Shown here: in pieces, positions 26,409 to 37,575 of the stretch | Numbering within the stretch: position 1 is the first letter of the stretch | Layout: every line of letters begins with the position of its first letter | Assembly (NCBI GenBank): GCA_963513935.1 | Contig: OY740772.1 | Location: 17,764,098-17,828,097, forward strand | DNA: 64,000 bases | Direction: 5' to 3' | DNA from: Aphrophora alni | Lineage: Eukaryota > Arthropoda > Insecta > Hemiptera > Aphrophoridae | Position numbers and translations under genes: made by a program | The notes under the pieces: model-generated | What the model was told of the DNA's origin: nothing | Databases searched by the model: none | What the model saw: only the letters and a program-made list of their open reading frames with translations

Positions 26409-26929
26409 CACACCAAGAAGACTACTCTCAAGCTCCATCACACACTTTTGCTGCCACCTGCCACATTCCAACAACTGTTTAACCAATACACGTTTTGGAT
26501 CATTTCATACACCACCCGACTCCTGTACAGTGTCGTCGCCTCTTCAAGACTCACCCCGTGGCCTCCCATAAGGGAAATTAAACGGAGAAATCCGGGCAAC
26601 GGCATCACTTGCTTCACCCTAGTCGCCTCCTGAAAAGGAAATTGTAGGTGCATTGGCGCCGGCGATAGTGGATGATCTTCCAGCTCTGAGACCAGATCAC
26701 GACCTATCTCTCTTCACCTAACCTAAGGCCAACTGGCCTTTTTCAGGGCCAGCAACAATCCTAGGTACCGTTATTCCTACCATCATTCCTCGCACCAAGT
26801 CCTCGAAACCTTCCCGAGTCACCAATCCTTCCTCTACCAGTCGCCTCCCGGCTCGACTACCTCTACTTCAGGGCCAACTTCACGTTCCCTGCACCTCTCT
26901 TCCTTTCCCACGAACCTGACCCTACGTCA

Positions 26930-26933
26930 AACA
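26930..26933. repeat. Target-site duplication AACA, right
   Basis: AACA directly after the TACGTCA end of the LTR, matching 24176-24179. Confidence 0.6.
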
Positions 26934-27165
26934 TTTAAAAAATTATAAATTCAGAAAAAGTTGAATATTGGAAATACATGGTCGATTTCGAAAAAAAAAT
27001 TTAGATACAATTTAAGATATATGACGCGGAATTAATTAATTAATTTAATAAACTGTATAACAGACATAGGCCACGTTACTAAGCACACAAAAAGAAAAAA
27101 AAATTCCAATAAAGAATGATAAGGAACTGAAGAATAGACTTATATTACTAAAATTAAAAAATATA

Positions 27166-27740
27166 TACAGGTTGTTCAGAAAATATAGTACAACAATTTA
27201 AGTGATGGTTATATGGAACAAAATAAAATAAAAATATCCTATAAAATTTTCCGGAAACAAACATTTTCGCTGTCGTCCATTTTTTTTTTTTTTTTAGAAA
27301 AAATAATTATAACTTTTGAAATGATTAAGATTTAGAGTGGAAAATTGGTATACACGTTTCTATGATACATTTTTATCAGTATATTAAAAATCAAAACTTT
27401 TATCTTATAAATTGTCGAAATGGTAACTGTTTGAAATTTTTAATATCTCTGAAAATATTAACTTTACAAAAATCTAAACCGCCGTCATTTTTAAAGTTTA
27501 AGAAATAAAGTTTTGATTCTTGGTAAACTGATAAAGCGTTGTATAAAAAAGTATATACCAAATTTTGACTGGAAATCTTAATTTATTTCACATTTATTAT
27601 TATTTAAAAAACCAAAATAATCAAAAGGCAGACTGATGGAAAACAAAGCGTTTACAGACTATGTTTATAAGAAATATATATATTTGGACCAATATTACCT
27701 CCACTTAAAATTTGGCACGACATTTTCTAAACATTTTGTA
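27166..27740. mobile_element. Foldback element with ~280-bp inverted arms
   Basis: The left half (27166-27440) matches the reverse complement of the right half (27480-27740) along its length. Shared blocks are TACA--TGTT-AGAAAATGT, AATTTTAAGTG, TAAGATTT, TTGGTATA-AC, TTTTTATCAGT and AATCAAAACTTT. The ends read TACAGGTTGTTCAGAAAAT and, reversed, TACAAAATGTTTAGAAAATG. Arms have diverged by point changes and indels. It has no coding capacity, so it is a MITE-like or palindromic non-autonomous element. A weak relative of the end motif appears near 59865 (CTATTCAGAAAATTTTGTG). Confidence 0.75.
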
Positions 27741-27992
27741 CGTATAAAATCTACATAAATAATAATATTTAAAAAAGCAGAAAATGGATTTAAACAAAAA
27801 AATATGCTTTAAATTATGCCGGATTTTTTATCAAACTAAACAATTCCGGACTTATGCTTAACAAATAAAAAATTGGGGGATTTAAATAAAGTAAAGTAAC
27901 AAAAGTAAATCAGAATTGATTAAAATAGAGTTTTTCATAACTACTTGGGGAAGTACAGTTCGTTAGTCCGTAGAGACTACATATACAATTTG

Positions 27993-28018
27993 AAAAAAAA
28001 AAAAAAAAAAAAAAAAAA
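27993..28018. repeat. A26 homopolymer
   Basis: Twenty-six A in a row. It may be the tail of a retroposed sequence, but no body was recognised upstream. Confidence 0.9.
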
Positions 28019-28423
28019 GGTATTTATGATTTGAGAATTTATGGCATGTAGCCATTTATTATTCCGTTACGGAGAGAAAATTAAAAAAAAAAATAATAAC
28101 AGAATTTGATAAAAATCCATAAAGCCTATTTTGAGAAACTAATAGTTTTATATTCTTTATTTATTGAAGCTACCACTATATTGCTAATTAACAAGGAAAT
28201 TGAAAACTAATTTCGAGACGTAGTCAAAATAACATAGTTATAGTTTAGTTATTGTAGTTCATGTATCACTGAGGATGGAGACTTTGTCGTTTTGAATAAG
28301 TAAACTATTTTTTTGTGATATTTGTGTCCGAGATTTATTCTATCTCTAATAACTCAAGCTCAATATTTATTTATATCTCAAAGGAGTTCAGAATATAGTG
28401 AATTAATACACAAAGATTGAAAG

Positions 28424-28570
28424 CTCACAAATTGATTGATAACAAAGAACAATAGAGGGGTAAAATTGACATGATTACTTCATCTATAGACATGCTTTGG
28501 TCAGCAAAATAACGATGAATGTATCCCTGGTGGAAACTATCAATCCTGATGTACGTGTGCATCAATCACA
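28424..28570 (+). repeat. Dispersed repeat D, copy 2
   Basis: Same-orientation, diverged partner of 18811-18935 (blocks TTGATTGATAACAAAGAACA, AAAATTGACATG and CTTTGGTCAGCAAAATAA). Confidence 0.6.
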
Positions 28571-28680
28571 CAATGCAACATCATCATCAGCTGATATCTG
28601 ACAGACAACTGCCAATGTGATGATATTCAAATAACAAAATGTGATGACGATATCCCCTGATATGGATAAGATAAAATATT

Positions 28681-28795
28681 GATTGTATTTGAAAGTAGTC
28701 CATCTAATGACGTCATTTAAGAATTCAAGGATTATATTCAAGGATTGTATTTGAAAGTAGTCCATCTAATGACGTCATTTAAGAATTCTAGGATT
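28681..28795. repeat. 62-bp tandem duplication with CRE-like sites
   Basis: GATTGTATTTGAAAGTAGTC begins at 28681 and 28743. Each copy contains the palindrome TGACGTCA inside CTAATGACGTCATTTAAG. The copies differ at very few positions, so the duplication is recent. It directly abuts the next foldback element. Confidence 0.9.
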
Positions 28796-28952
28796 AAATA
28801 AAGCAAAAGTTTCAAAATTATTTTAATAATATAAATGAGCTAAAAATTTTTCGCCTAGTTGCCCGATGATGCCGTAAGGCGAAACAATTGTAGCTCGTTT
28901 ATATTATTAAAATACTTTTTAAAACTTTAGCTTTATTGCTTTATTTAATCCT
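28789..28952 (+). repeat. Foldback element with hammerhead-like core
   Basis: The arms TAGGATTAAATAAAGCAA (28789-) and TTGCTTTATTTAATCC (-28951) pair, and pairing resumes with AATATAAATGAGC against GCTCGTTTATATT (28893-). Between them is CCGATGA (28863-28869), a GCC/GGC stem closed by GTAA (28871-28880), GAAA (28881-28884), C-AATT-G and UA (28885-28892), directly before the right arm. This matches the order of a type I hammerhead with a minimal helix III, as reported for Penelope-like elements. Departures are C for the conserved U in CUGANGA, one extra U before helix II, and a ~20-base insertion between helix I and the core. It is probably a relic. Confidence 0.55.
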
Positions 28953-29574
28953 TGAATATTTAGTTTCAACAAGAAATATCTGCTGTTACATTAAAATTTA
29001 AGAATTTTTAAAAATTGTTTTGCTCTATCCAAATTAGAAAGGAAATTTCAATAATTATGATCAAACAAGAGACAATTATTTAAAACCACGCACTTTTTCC
29101 CTTTTTCAAATTACGCAGTTTCTGAAATAATTTTACGATTGTTACCTTAAAAAAGGTGTTTTTAATTTCCCACAAGTTTAGAGGTAGATTGGTCGAAAGA
29201 TCGATTTTTTTTTAGTTATATCCGTTTTTAGTTCAAAAAAGTGGTTTTTGTCTCCTAATGTGAACACACACCTCACTATCGTCTGTCTGTGGTATGTGCG
29301 CAATGCTCTATGTACAGCCCAAACGGGAAGATTTCCCCATTTTAAGCATCGACTTATACGATTTTGATGAAATTTTGCCCGTGTATAACCTTTAAGAACT
29401 CAACGATAACGTGTTGATCAGCATTTCTCCCAAAATACGGGGGTTCGTGGGTTAGAGATTACGTACTGTGGTTAAACTATAATAAAGTCCTAAGTGCAAA
29501 TTTGATTTAAATAATATCAAGGTTTTAACTGATTGTGGTCTGGGTTCATTTTTATTTTAGCAATTATTTGAGAA

Positions 29575-29576
<2 letters not shown>

Positions 29577-29638
<62 letters not shown>
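29577..29638. repeat. (AT)31 microsatellite
   Basis: An uninterrupted AT dinucleotide run of 62 bases. Confidence 0.98.
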
Positions 29639-29641
<3 letters not shown>

Positions 29642-30242
29642 CATTTGAATTCGTAAACGAATTTGGGTTATTAATTAATTGACTTGAAAACGGCGAAGTC
29701 TATTACAACTTTTATAACAGCCCGTGGTAATTTGTTTATTTTATGTCGATAATCATTACACTTGAACTTAATAAAAAAGGCTAAAACCGATTGTGCGAGA
29801 AAGGTAGTTTTGTGTTATTTTCTAATGCATTTACCACTACATTTTTCTTTATGAAATAAATTTAAAAAATGTCCCGAGATATGGTAAAAATATATCCACA
29901 TTTTTTAAAAACGCTCCGCTGAACATACGACAGCATTTGAGAAATTTCTTAAACGTATGTTTTACGATTTGAACATACAACATACGACTTTTTGGACATA
30001 GTGAAGCTCAAAAAGTATACATCCGGAAAAACTAAACATCGATTTTCTCACAGATCACATAACTTTGTCCATAATTGTACATAAATATAAAAAGTAATAT
30101 ACCGTAATGTGAAGAGACATTTTTAGTGACGTGGTATACAACTCATTCAGTATTCAAAGTTAAAACTCAAAATGCCATTGCCTAAAAAATAAAATCCTAT
30201 TACTATTTTTAAAACGAAAATAATATTAATGAGGTTAAATAC

Positions 30243-30443
30243 TAGGGGTTGTCACAGGGATAGACAGGATTGTTGGCAGATTGTCAATGTACCAACGCCA
30301 AACATGGCTTCTCAATAACAGAGAATATTAATAAGTGATATCTGGTCTTTTAATGGCCATCACTCATCAAGTGAATGGAAACGTCAATTTATAAAACTCT
30401 GCGGAATAAAAAGTTTGACACGGATACAAGGCTGCTAACCCAC
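30243..30443 (-). repeat. Dispersed repeat A, copy 2 (inverted)
   Basis: Reverse complement of 20259-20461 with high identity over the central ~110 bases (TTGGCAGATTGTCAATGTAC ... TAATAAGTGATATCTGGTCT). The two copies face each other across about 10 kb. Confidence 0.85.
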
Positions 30444-32030
30444 ATGTCTGCGGATCATCAATACTTTAAAAGCGATAAATTAACACAGTTTCATTGAGGA
30501 AATTTTGTAAAACAATGACATGTGATTGGTCGGATGGAAAATATCAAAATCTGTCCATCAGACAATACGACAGGGTTTTGTTGTAATACACTGTGTGATT
30601 GATGAATTCCTTCAACTGTTTTTATATCTTTTATAGGGAGTTAATTTCGCTCTTTAAAAAATAAATGCTGTCAATTGATTTTACTAGCTTTCAGAAAAGC
30701 CCATTTATAAAACCAAATAATAACCATCTCTAAAAAAGAAGTCTCTTAATTAATTATTTGAAAAAATACATTATTCTATTTCTCCTTGCATTTTACACCT
30801 TGCATTTTATGTAGTACATAACGCCCACCACCATTATAACTTTTGTGCATTTAAAGACATATTTTAATATCCATTTTATATAATTACAGATTCTCGTGCC
30901 CTAAAGTATATCTAAGCGTACATTGATTGGAATACATTTTAAATAAGCCTGTAGAGTTATGTTGTTTTTTGTCAATTACTCTTTCCATGAAATTTAAAAC
31001 ACTGGTTCGGTAAAATAGGAGTTTCGATAAAATTTTAACGAAATCGATCATTGATTTTGAAAAATACGTCCCATGGACGACGTTTTGGTTTGCACCGTTA
31101 ACTTCTAAATCGGTGTTTTTGAAAACTTCATTAAAATCATTCGAAATGATTATGAGAAAATCGGAATTTTATGTTTTGTATAATAGCAGTTCTCTCCAAA
31201 ATTGAAAATATAAAAAAAATATTTAAAAAATAAAAAGGACAAAGAGAAAACATATCATTAAAACAGTTTATGAGATACATAATTAAATAGAGTCTAAGCG
31301 TGTTCTAAACTAATCCAGAGCGTAAATCGTATATGATTGGCATCGATTTTTTCATAACGGCGCGACTGTCAGCTACGTTTTTACCAATTATTTCCCAACA
31401 GTATGTCTCTTGTACTTACGTCTTTGCGTAATGATTTTGGGTCATTATTGTTCGTATTTCATAAAAATAGTAACGAAATAGTTAGAGTCAATATCAGTTC
31501 TTTTATTGTCCCTCGAACAGATATTTTTAGGAGAATGACGACCAATTAGTTTTTATTAGAGTCTATACTTGTAGCAAATTGTAAAAAAAAAATATATTTC
31601 AACCAATAAAACAATAGAAATGTGGAATTTTTATCTTCAGTAACACCCCTCCCCCCCTATAATGATCAGTTACCGAAAAATGAAAACGTCACGTGGCTCT
31701 ACTACAGCTATCTGAGAAGGCAAAACAAAATTTCCCCCAAAAATACCATTTTCAAACCAATTTCGAAATTCCGACTCCATAGTTACTTAAGATATTTATA
31801 CTGAACACTGCAATAAAATCCGTTCTATTATTTATATTATAAAGACGACTAAAAAACTAAAACATCGTCAAATTACAATAAACTATTTTATACGCGGAAG
31901 AAACCGTATTCTATTTTCAAACTGCAGAAAGACAAATGTTACTTAGTAAATGACTTTGATCAAGAAAGCTTTGTTAATGAATAGAGTTAATTCAGTCAAA
32001 CATAGTTAGTCCTGGACGTTTGGCCGGGTA
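30444..32030. other. AT-rich DNA, no gene recognised
   Basis: Several short frames, none with a recognisable domain. Decayed repeat phrases (AAAATTTTAACGAAATCG near 31035) suggest old transposon sequence. Confidence 0.45.
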
Positions 32031-32039
32031 GTCTGTATT

Positions 32040-32290
32040 GTTAAGATAAAGGTGGGGGTAAGGGGTGCTTTGTGTTTTTCCTACGCTGATGAAATTTAAA
32101 CCATTCCCCCGTCCTTCTCTTCGTCGACAGCTCTTGGCCATAAAAGCAATAAAGGACGGATAAGGGGGACGCCCTGAGTCACAATTTATAGACGAACGCC
32201 GGGGTATATTTCAGCGCCGAGCGCATGAATCTGACGGCCTGCAGAATAATTTGTGCGTTCAAATGAACTTCTACTCTGCGGTGTTCGAGA
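32040..32290. promoter_or_regulatory. GC-richer patch, candidate regulatory element
   Basis: This patch stands out from its AT-rich surroundings and has no open frame. It contains GGCCATAAAAGCAATAAAGG (32138-), whose reverse strand gives TTTATTG and TTTTATGG, resembling Hox/Cdx-type sites, and CGCCGAGCGC near 32214. Composition and complexity suggest conserved non-coding DNA. Conservation itself cannot be judged from one sequence. Confidence 0.3.
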
Positions 32291-33232
32291 TACACAAGAA
32301 AAACTGGTTACGACTTGATTATTTCATTTAGGTCTCAGTTATTTTAAAATTTATTGTTCGTTAAACTTGAGAGAGAAATCAATAAATTATAAATGGAGAA
32401 TATTGTGTGTAATTATTTAGTTTTAAATTTATTTCTTAAGAAAATACATTTTTGCAGATTTATAGTAAAAGGAAATCATTCCGATATATGCATTACGTTT
32501 AAATTGCTTCATGGAAATTTACACTTTGATTATATTATATACGTGAACAAAAAGTCCCCCCCATAGTTGTTAATAAAAGAAAAATAATTTAAGTAATCTC
32601 AGTTTGGATACAAACTGTAAGTTTTGTGTAATAGAGTTTTATCACTATACTTTGGGAGGGGGGAGACTCTAACAAAGAAAATACAAGTAGATGGATTCCA
32701 TCATGGAACTACTCATCCCCGTCTTTTAATGTAATCCAAGTAGATCCTTAATGTAGTCCCACAAGTTAGTTTCTAGGGTTTTGAAAGAAATGTTACCTGG
32801 TATTGGTCTGTGCCTTATCCAGTAAGGTAAGTTTACCACAGTTGTTACAGGTTTTCGATTGACACAGATCTGATGGATATGGTAACTGTAAGAATGTCGC
32901 ATTTTCTCTGGGAAGTCAAGGTTCCAAAATACAATATTTGCAAGACTTTTCTAATTTTAATATTAGGAAGATGTGGTTATAGCATTATATGCTGAATTTA
33001 AAAATAGAAATTCTACTCTAAAATATCGTGTAATAAATTGAATAACACCTGAGATAAAAACAGTTAAAACGATCACCATTAAGACATTTTTAATTAAATT
33101 TTTCATAATTTCAAAAGGGTCTTATAATATGAGAAGACTATAGTCCCCTGTACGAAATGTTTATCTTCAAATCTTATTTTTTGTGGTCGTTATTGCGTTT
33201 ATGACAACAACTCCATTAAACTTAAAGCTTAT

Positions 33233-33258
33233 AAAAAAAAAAAAAAAAAAAAAAAAAA
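33233..33258. repeat. A26 homopolymer
   Basis: Twenty-six A in a row. It is followed at 33325-33400 by a reverse-oriented fragment of dispersed family B. Confidence 0.9.
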
Positions 33259-34289
33259 CAGGAAGTCGAATTGTTTATGACTATCGAACTTACTCTATAA
33301 TTCGTATGCAGGATAAGTAATAAATGGTGCAAAATAATGCACAACCTTTCTCATTTACCCACCTCCAAAACCAAATAAAAACTCTACAGAATAGTCAGGA
33401 ACTCTTGGCGTGTGGTTTTCTCGGCTTGACTTGTACTTCAATCTATCTAAAGCCAACCTTTCCTTTCACTTTGTTCCATCATAAGTCCGTTACATTAGAG
33501 ACCCGAGATACATCTCACACTATTATTTGTCTTATCATCTGTTATATCAAGAGATTCCTCTTGATTTAGTCAAAAACTTAAACTTTCTTACTTGTTAAGT
33601 AGCATAGAGATCGTTATTAGATGGGTTTAAAAAATGTTGTTATTTTTATTGCGATATATCCGTTTTACTTCCCAGGAAAAAAAAAAAAAGAAAAGATTTT
33701 TGAATTATATTTGCGTTTATTCAGAGCTTTATCCCTTTTGAAAATCTTTTAACTTTTATGTTCCTTTTCATTTTAGAATAGAATATAGATTATAAAAATA
33801 TATCTATATTTCAAAAGTAAAGTTCACTTACCAACGTCCTGTTAATGTCACCAAAGAATTGAATTATTCTGACATCCCAGTCACATTTCTATGTTGAACA
33901 AAACAAAATGTATTAATAATTTATAAATATAAACATTTTAAATTATGTCTATCTATCTCTATAGACCACGATTCAGCACTTTCCCCAACAGGTTATACAG
34001 AGTTATTAAAAAGGAAAATAAAATAAACAGATGGTATACAACTATAAACAATGTTAAGCAACCAGCTACTAGTAAGAATGGAAGTCATTCTTCTCATAGT
34101 AGCTTGGTTCATATTTAGTACATTTTAACCTATTACTTGTGATAGTTTTGTAAATTGCAAAAATAAGTGTTATTAAAACAAGGGAGTGCGTTTGTGTTTT
34201 AAAATTTGCACAATTGTGATCTGGACTGTGACAGATTAGCTTTCGCATTAAATATTGAAATAATCCACCTGACAGGTACTACATTTTTT

Positions 34290-35190
34290 GTTGAGTGCGA
34301 CAAATCTAACCGTATGGCTGTTTACCGCTCCGGTAAAAGTACAGGCGGTCGACAAACAACACAGAATTAAAGAAATGGTCTACCCTCGCAGTCAAAAAGG
34401 TCGACAGGACGAGCTAGTATAGAAGTGTAGGTGTCACAAACTACTGTATCAAGTATCTTAAATAAACGTCTTAGTCTTAACCCATAAAAATTACAACGCG
34501 TGTAAGAATTTAAACCAAACAAGCTTAAACAGCGAGAATTTCACATTTAATTGCAGTGCCGATTAGGAGAGGATGGATTTTCCAAGAGACTAGAGGTTAT
34601 TGACAAGGAAACGTTCCACAAAAGTGGAAAAATTAACGAGTACAACGTTAAGATCTGGAGTACTTATTTCATTGTTGAGTGAGTGAAGGACACACCTTGA
34701 TTTCACTTTTTTTGCTACGATCAGGTGCAAAGTGTACTGTCCCACCTTTTGCCGAGAATACAATCACTGGCAATGTTTAGCTGGATATTCTATAAATTGG
34801 GGTTTGCTTCAGATGGAGGAAAATATGACAACTGTAGTTTTTCGACAGGATGGCGCTACACCATACTTCCATCTAGATGTTTGGCAGTAACTTATTGAAG
34901 TCTCTTTAAGGTCGTCGCAACGGCCGATTCGCTGAAAACGACTAACTGTCGGTAATTTAGCCTCAACGTTCGCCAGATTTGATACCATCCAAATTACTTC
35001 AGGGGAGAGGGGATACATTAAAGACTTAGTTTATGTGTCAACCTCCCTCTGCCTCAAAACTTACATGACTTTAACACCACATCATTGACACCAGTCTAGT
35101 TGATATCCAGCTATGTTTAGGGACACACCTAGATAGAGCTCGAATACAGCTTGAATATTTGTCACCAACATGGCTGTTACATCGAGCACT
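34290..35190 (+). pseudogene. Mariner-family transposase pseudogene
   Basis: A decayed mariner-type transposase (cut-and-paste DNA transposition, DDD/DDE fold). An N-terminal remnant around 34340-34430 resembles the helix-turn-helix linker. From 34431 one frame reads SQTTVSSILNKRLSLNP, later FKPNKLKQREFH, EVIDKETFHKSGKINEYNVK and IWSTYF, matching the family's first catalytic block; its Asp in IDKETF is kept. After a frameshift, 34834 onward gives VFRQDGATPYFHLDVWQ, with the second Asp in RQDGA kept. Then comes ARFDTIQITSGERGYIKDLV, where the usual third Asp of the TPLDF block is replaced. Stops interrupt every segment, so it cannot encode active enzyme. A 3' TTTTTGAATAACCC at 35273 and a 5' GTGTTATTAAAACAAG at 34167 may be decayed terminal repeats, giving an element of about 1.1 kb. 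Confidence 0.85.
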
Positions 35191-35869
35191 GGTGATAACA
35201 AATTGTATGTATCGTTCAAGTTAAAAAGTATTTACACAGTTAATAATTTAAAAAACAACTTATGTTTAATTCTTTTTGAATAACCCTTTATTTCAGTAAC
35301 GATTATATGAAATTTCAAAACTGTATAAAAGTAAATATTTATTACACTATACAAGAAACCGGTCGGTCAGTTATTATTTCCCAGATAATGTGTAACTCTT
35401 TGAATGGAATATCCTTCTGAAGCGTTGTCTGGGCCAAAGACGGAATAAAATAGACGATCATGGGGGTAGAAAATGTTATAAATAATCGTATTTCGGTAAG
35501 TGGTCGGAGGCCGTCTCCCAGAGCTACTGAAGGCAAGGATGTTGAGATATTAGATGTACCTACTACGCTTCTGTATTGTTCTGAGATAAAGCCATTCTTT
35601 CCCCACTATACCTACCTTCACGTCAGTTCTAGATGTTAGAAACCAAATGCTTACTGTGGCTACCAGATCTCCCATCCTCTCTTAATAGATACTATTTTGG
35701 TCCATATAGTGTCATTGGTAAGGCACTTTCTACCACATTTCACTTCAATCATGCAAGCTGCCAAGTGACTTTCCTTTGACTTTATCACATATACATGGAT
35801 TAGAGAGAGTTATTTGTAGGTTCAAAAATTGAAAACACGAGTTTTGTGTGTATATATATGCAAAACAAT

Positions 35870-36040
35870 TGTTGATGTAATTGTGTAAGACGTCTCTATG
35901 TCGTTTGTCTGTCTGTTGTATGCACTGTGTTCTACAGCCCAAACGCGTTGACTGATTTTACTCAAATTTGGTAGTGAGCATATTTCGGCCATATCCCGGA
36001 ACTCTGTAACTGATTTCCTAATTTTGTTCAATGACAAAGA
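35870..36040 (-). repeat. Dispersed family C, reverse copy
   Basis: The reverse complement reads AATTTGAGTAAAATCAGTCA, then ACGCGTTTGGGCTGTAGAAC and ACAACAGACAGAC. The same string of blocks occurs at 45640-45830 and 58400-58560, and in reverse at 29265-29350 and 53600-53715. Such tails (a GGTT-ACGCGTTT core followed by ACAGACAGAC) are common in old arthropod LINE/SINE 3' ends. The family is not named. Confidence 0.6.
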
Positions 36041-36224
36041 AATTAGAGGTGGTTGCCAAAAAAAACAAAAACAAAAAAAAAACACTACTTTACAATTTCA
36101 TAAAAATGGGAACTCACGATTTTGATCAAATTTGACTCACGTTGATCCTCTAAGAATACAAATCAAACATCTCTCTATTAATACTGGTTCGTAATAAACT
36201 AAAAATCCTCCATAGGGCTGTTTA

Positions 36225-36460
36225 CAAAATTTGTAATGCTTCATAATCGTCTTTACAGATTGTAGTGAAATGTGAATATTAATACTCCAAAACTAATATG
36301 CAAGTAAAAAATATTACGTTTCAGAAATAATTGACCTAAAACCAATGTGAACGTTTGATCACCATTGATTTTAATCAAATAGCATTTACGCTGGACCAAC
36401 GTATATGGCACAATGCAAGTAACTTTAGATAGAGGTGTGTGGCACTGTTTGGTTATACAG
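36225..36460 (+). repeat. Dispersed family B, copy 2
   Basis: Shares TTGATTTTAATCAAATAGCA, TTTACGCTGGACC and TATGGCAC with the copies at 21770, 52260 and 53840. Confidence 0.6.
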
Positions 36461-37285
36461 GGTTAAAATAAAATATACATTTATTAGTTATACTGAAAAT
36501 ATAAATAATAAAAAGAAAACTGATTTTATTTTTTACGTATGAAAATGAAGTAATTTCGGTTTTTATTAAAAGAATCAATTAATTTTTATTTATAGGTAAG
36601 TTTATTTTTAATAAGTTTATTTTAATTAGAACAATGTTTACTTTGGTGTTTTTATTTTTCTATGTTATTTTTAATTGTATCTTTTCACTAAAGAATCTTT
36701 ATCTGCATAGGTCATTCAGATGACAAACAATTTTTTTAGCTAGTTATATAGTTAATATTATTTTAACCATAGTAAAAAAATTTATGTATGAACTTTTATG
36801 TAATGTGTATGAATTTATAAAAATACATGTAAAAATTGTGAATAAATCTTTTTTTAAATTTTAACGTCAAAACTAATTCTTCAGAGCTAAAAGTTAAAAA
36901 AACAATGACCGTGATCGACCGTTATTTTAGATTGGCTTTAAAATTAGGTGCTTAACATTGAAAAACCTTGAGTTTCTCCCCAAAATCCCATTTTGAGGTG
37001 GGTGTAAATTAACCTCATAAATATACTCATTTTTTAAAACAATAGTTTAAGATTCCTATTTTTTCAATTTTAAAATTAATTTAATTGTTCCGCACTTTTT
37101 CTGCACCTTGGACATTTATATATTTTAAGGACAAAGATCATATGAAATATTGATTTCAACCTAAAATAATTTACAAGTCTCTAATCACACCTACGACTTT
37201 GTAAAAGCGATTGGCAATTTAAAACAATTGAGGTAACTTTATGAACTTAGTAATGACTTAACTAAGACTTCAATATATCTAAAGC
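36461..37285. other. Very AT-rich DNA, nothing recognised
   Basis: No gene or repeat structure was identified. Confidence 0.5.
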
Positions 37286-37289
37286 ATAC

Positions 37290-37575
37290 ATAAATCGACA
37301 TATTGTTTTGTCCAGCAGTTTGACTTGATGACATGGTTTCCATGACAACCTAATTGATCGTCCGGCGTGACAACTGACAGCTGATAAGCCAGTTTGGACG
37401 GATTAATACCCTTCAACTAGAAATTGACTTTTAATTTTATTTGGCCTGCCATGTTGCCATGTTGCTCGACGACCGCACTTGTTACACGATAATTAGTTGT
37501 GACATGCAACAAAGATGTAATTACCATTTTGGAAATTTAGTAAATTCGATTTGATGGAATAAGCTGCTGTCGAAG
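37290..37575. promoter_or_regulatory. Candidate enhancer with RFX-like and homeodomain sites
   Basis: GGTTTCCATGACAACC at 37335-37350 closely fits the RFX X-box pattern (GTTNCCATGGNAAC). It is followed by CTAATTGATCG, ACTGACAGCTGATAAG (a TGACAG, CAGCTG and GATAAG run) and GGATTAAT. A doubled GCCATGTT lies near 37450. The dense mix of distinct sites in a non-coding, moderate-GC patch suggests a regulatory element. This is inference from motifs only. Confidence 0.35.

Larger units (their letters stand above)
24180..26929 (+). mobile_element. Solo LTR of an LTR retrotransposon, about 2.75 kb
   Basis: The block is sharply GC-richer than its surroundings, begins TGTTACC and ends TACGTCA, and is bounded by AACA on both sides. 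These are the hallmarks of an LTR left behind after recombination between the two LTRs of an element; a 4-bp duplication fits Gypsy-type integrases. Inside, in order, are a CCAAT-box cluster and a TATA box, a 64-bp minisatellite of about 24 units, a second ~64-bp duplication (26281-26408), and a C/T-rich 3' portion. No gag or pol is present. A TTGGCGCC at 26654 resembles a primer-binding site, so a shorter LTR ending near 26653 followed by leader is a possible alternative. The + strand is chosen from the promoter order. The solo-LTR reading is likely but needs a second copy to prove it. Confidence 0.65.

Noticed and set aside
24561..26633. Three overlapping 482-690 residue forward frames
   Set aside because: They are the same stop-free 64-bp minisatellite read in three phases inside an LTR. 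Their starts are GTG or TTG codons and no domain is present.
32040..32290. Coding exon in the GC-richer patch
   Set aside because: No frame stays open for a useful length and no splice-like borders were seen; kept only as a candidate regulatory element.
34809..35018. 69-codon reverse-strand frame
   Set aside because: It lies opposite the mariner pseudogene text, which explains the sequence better.
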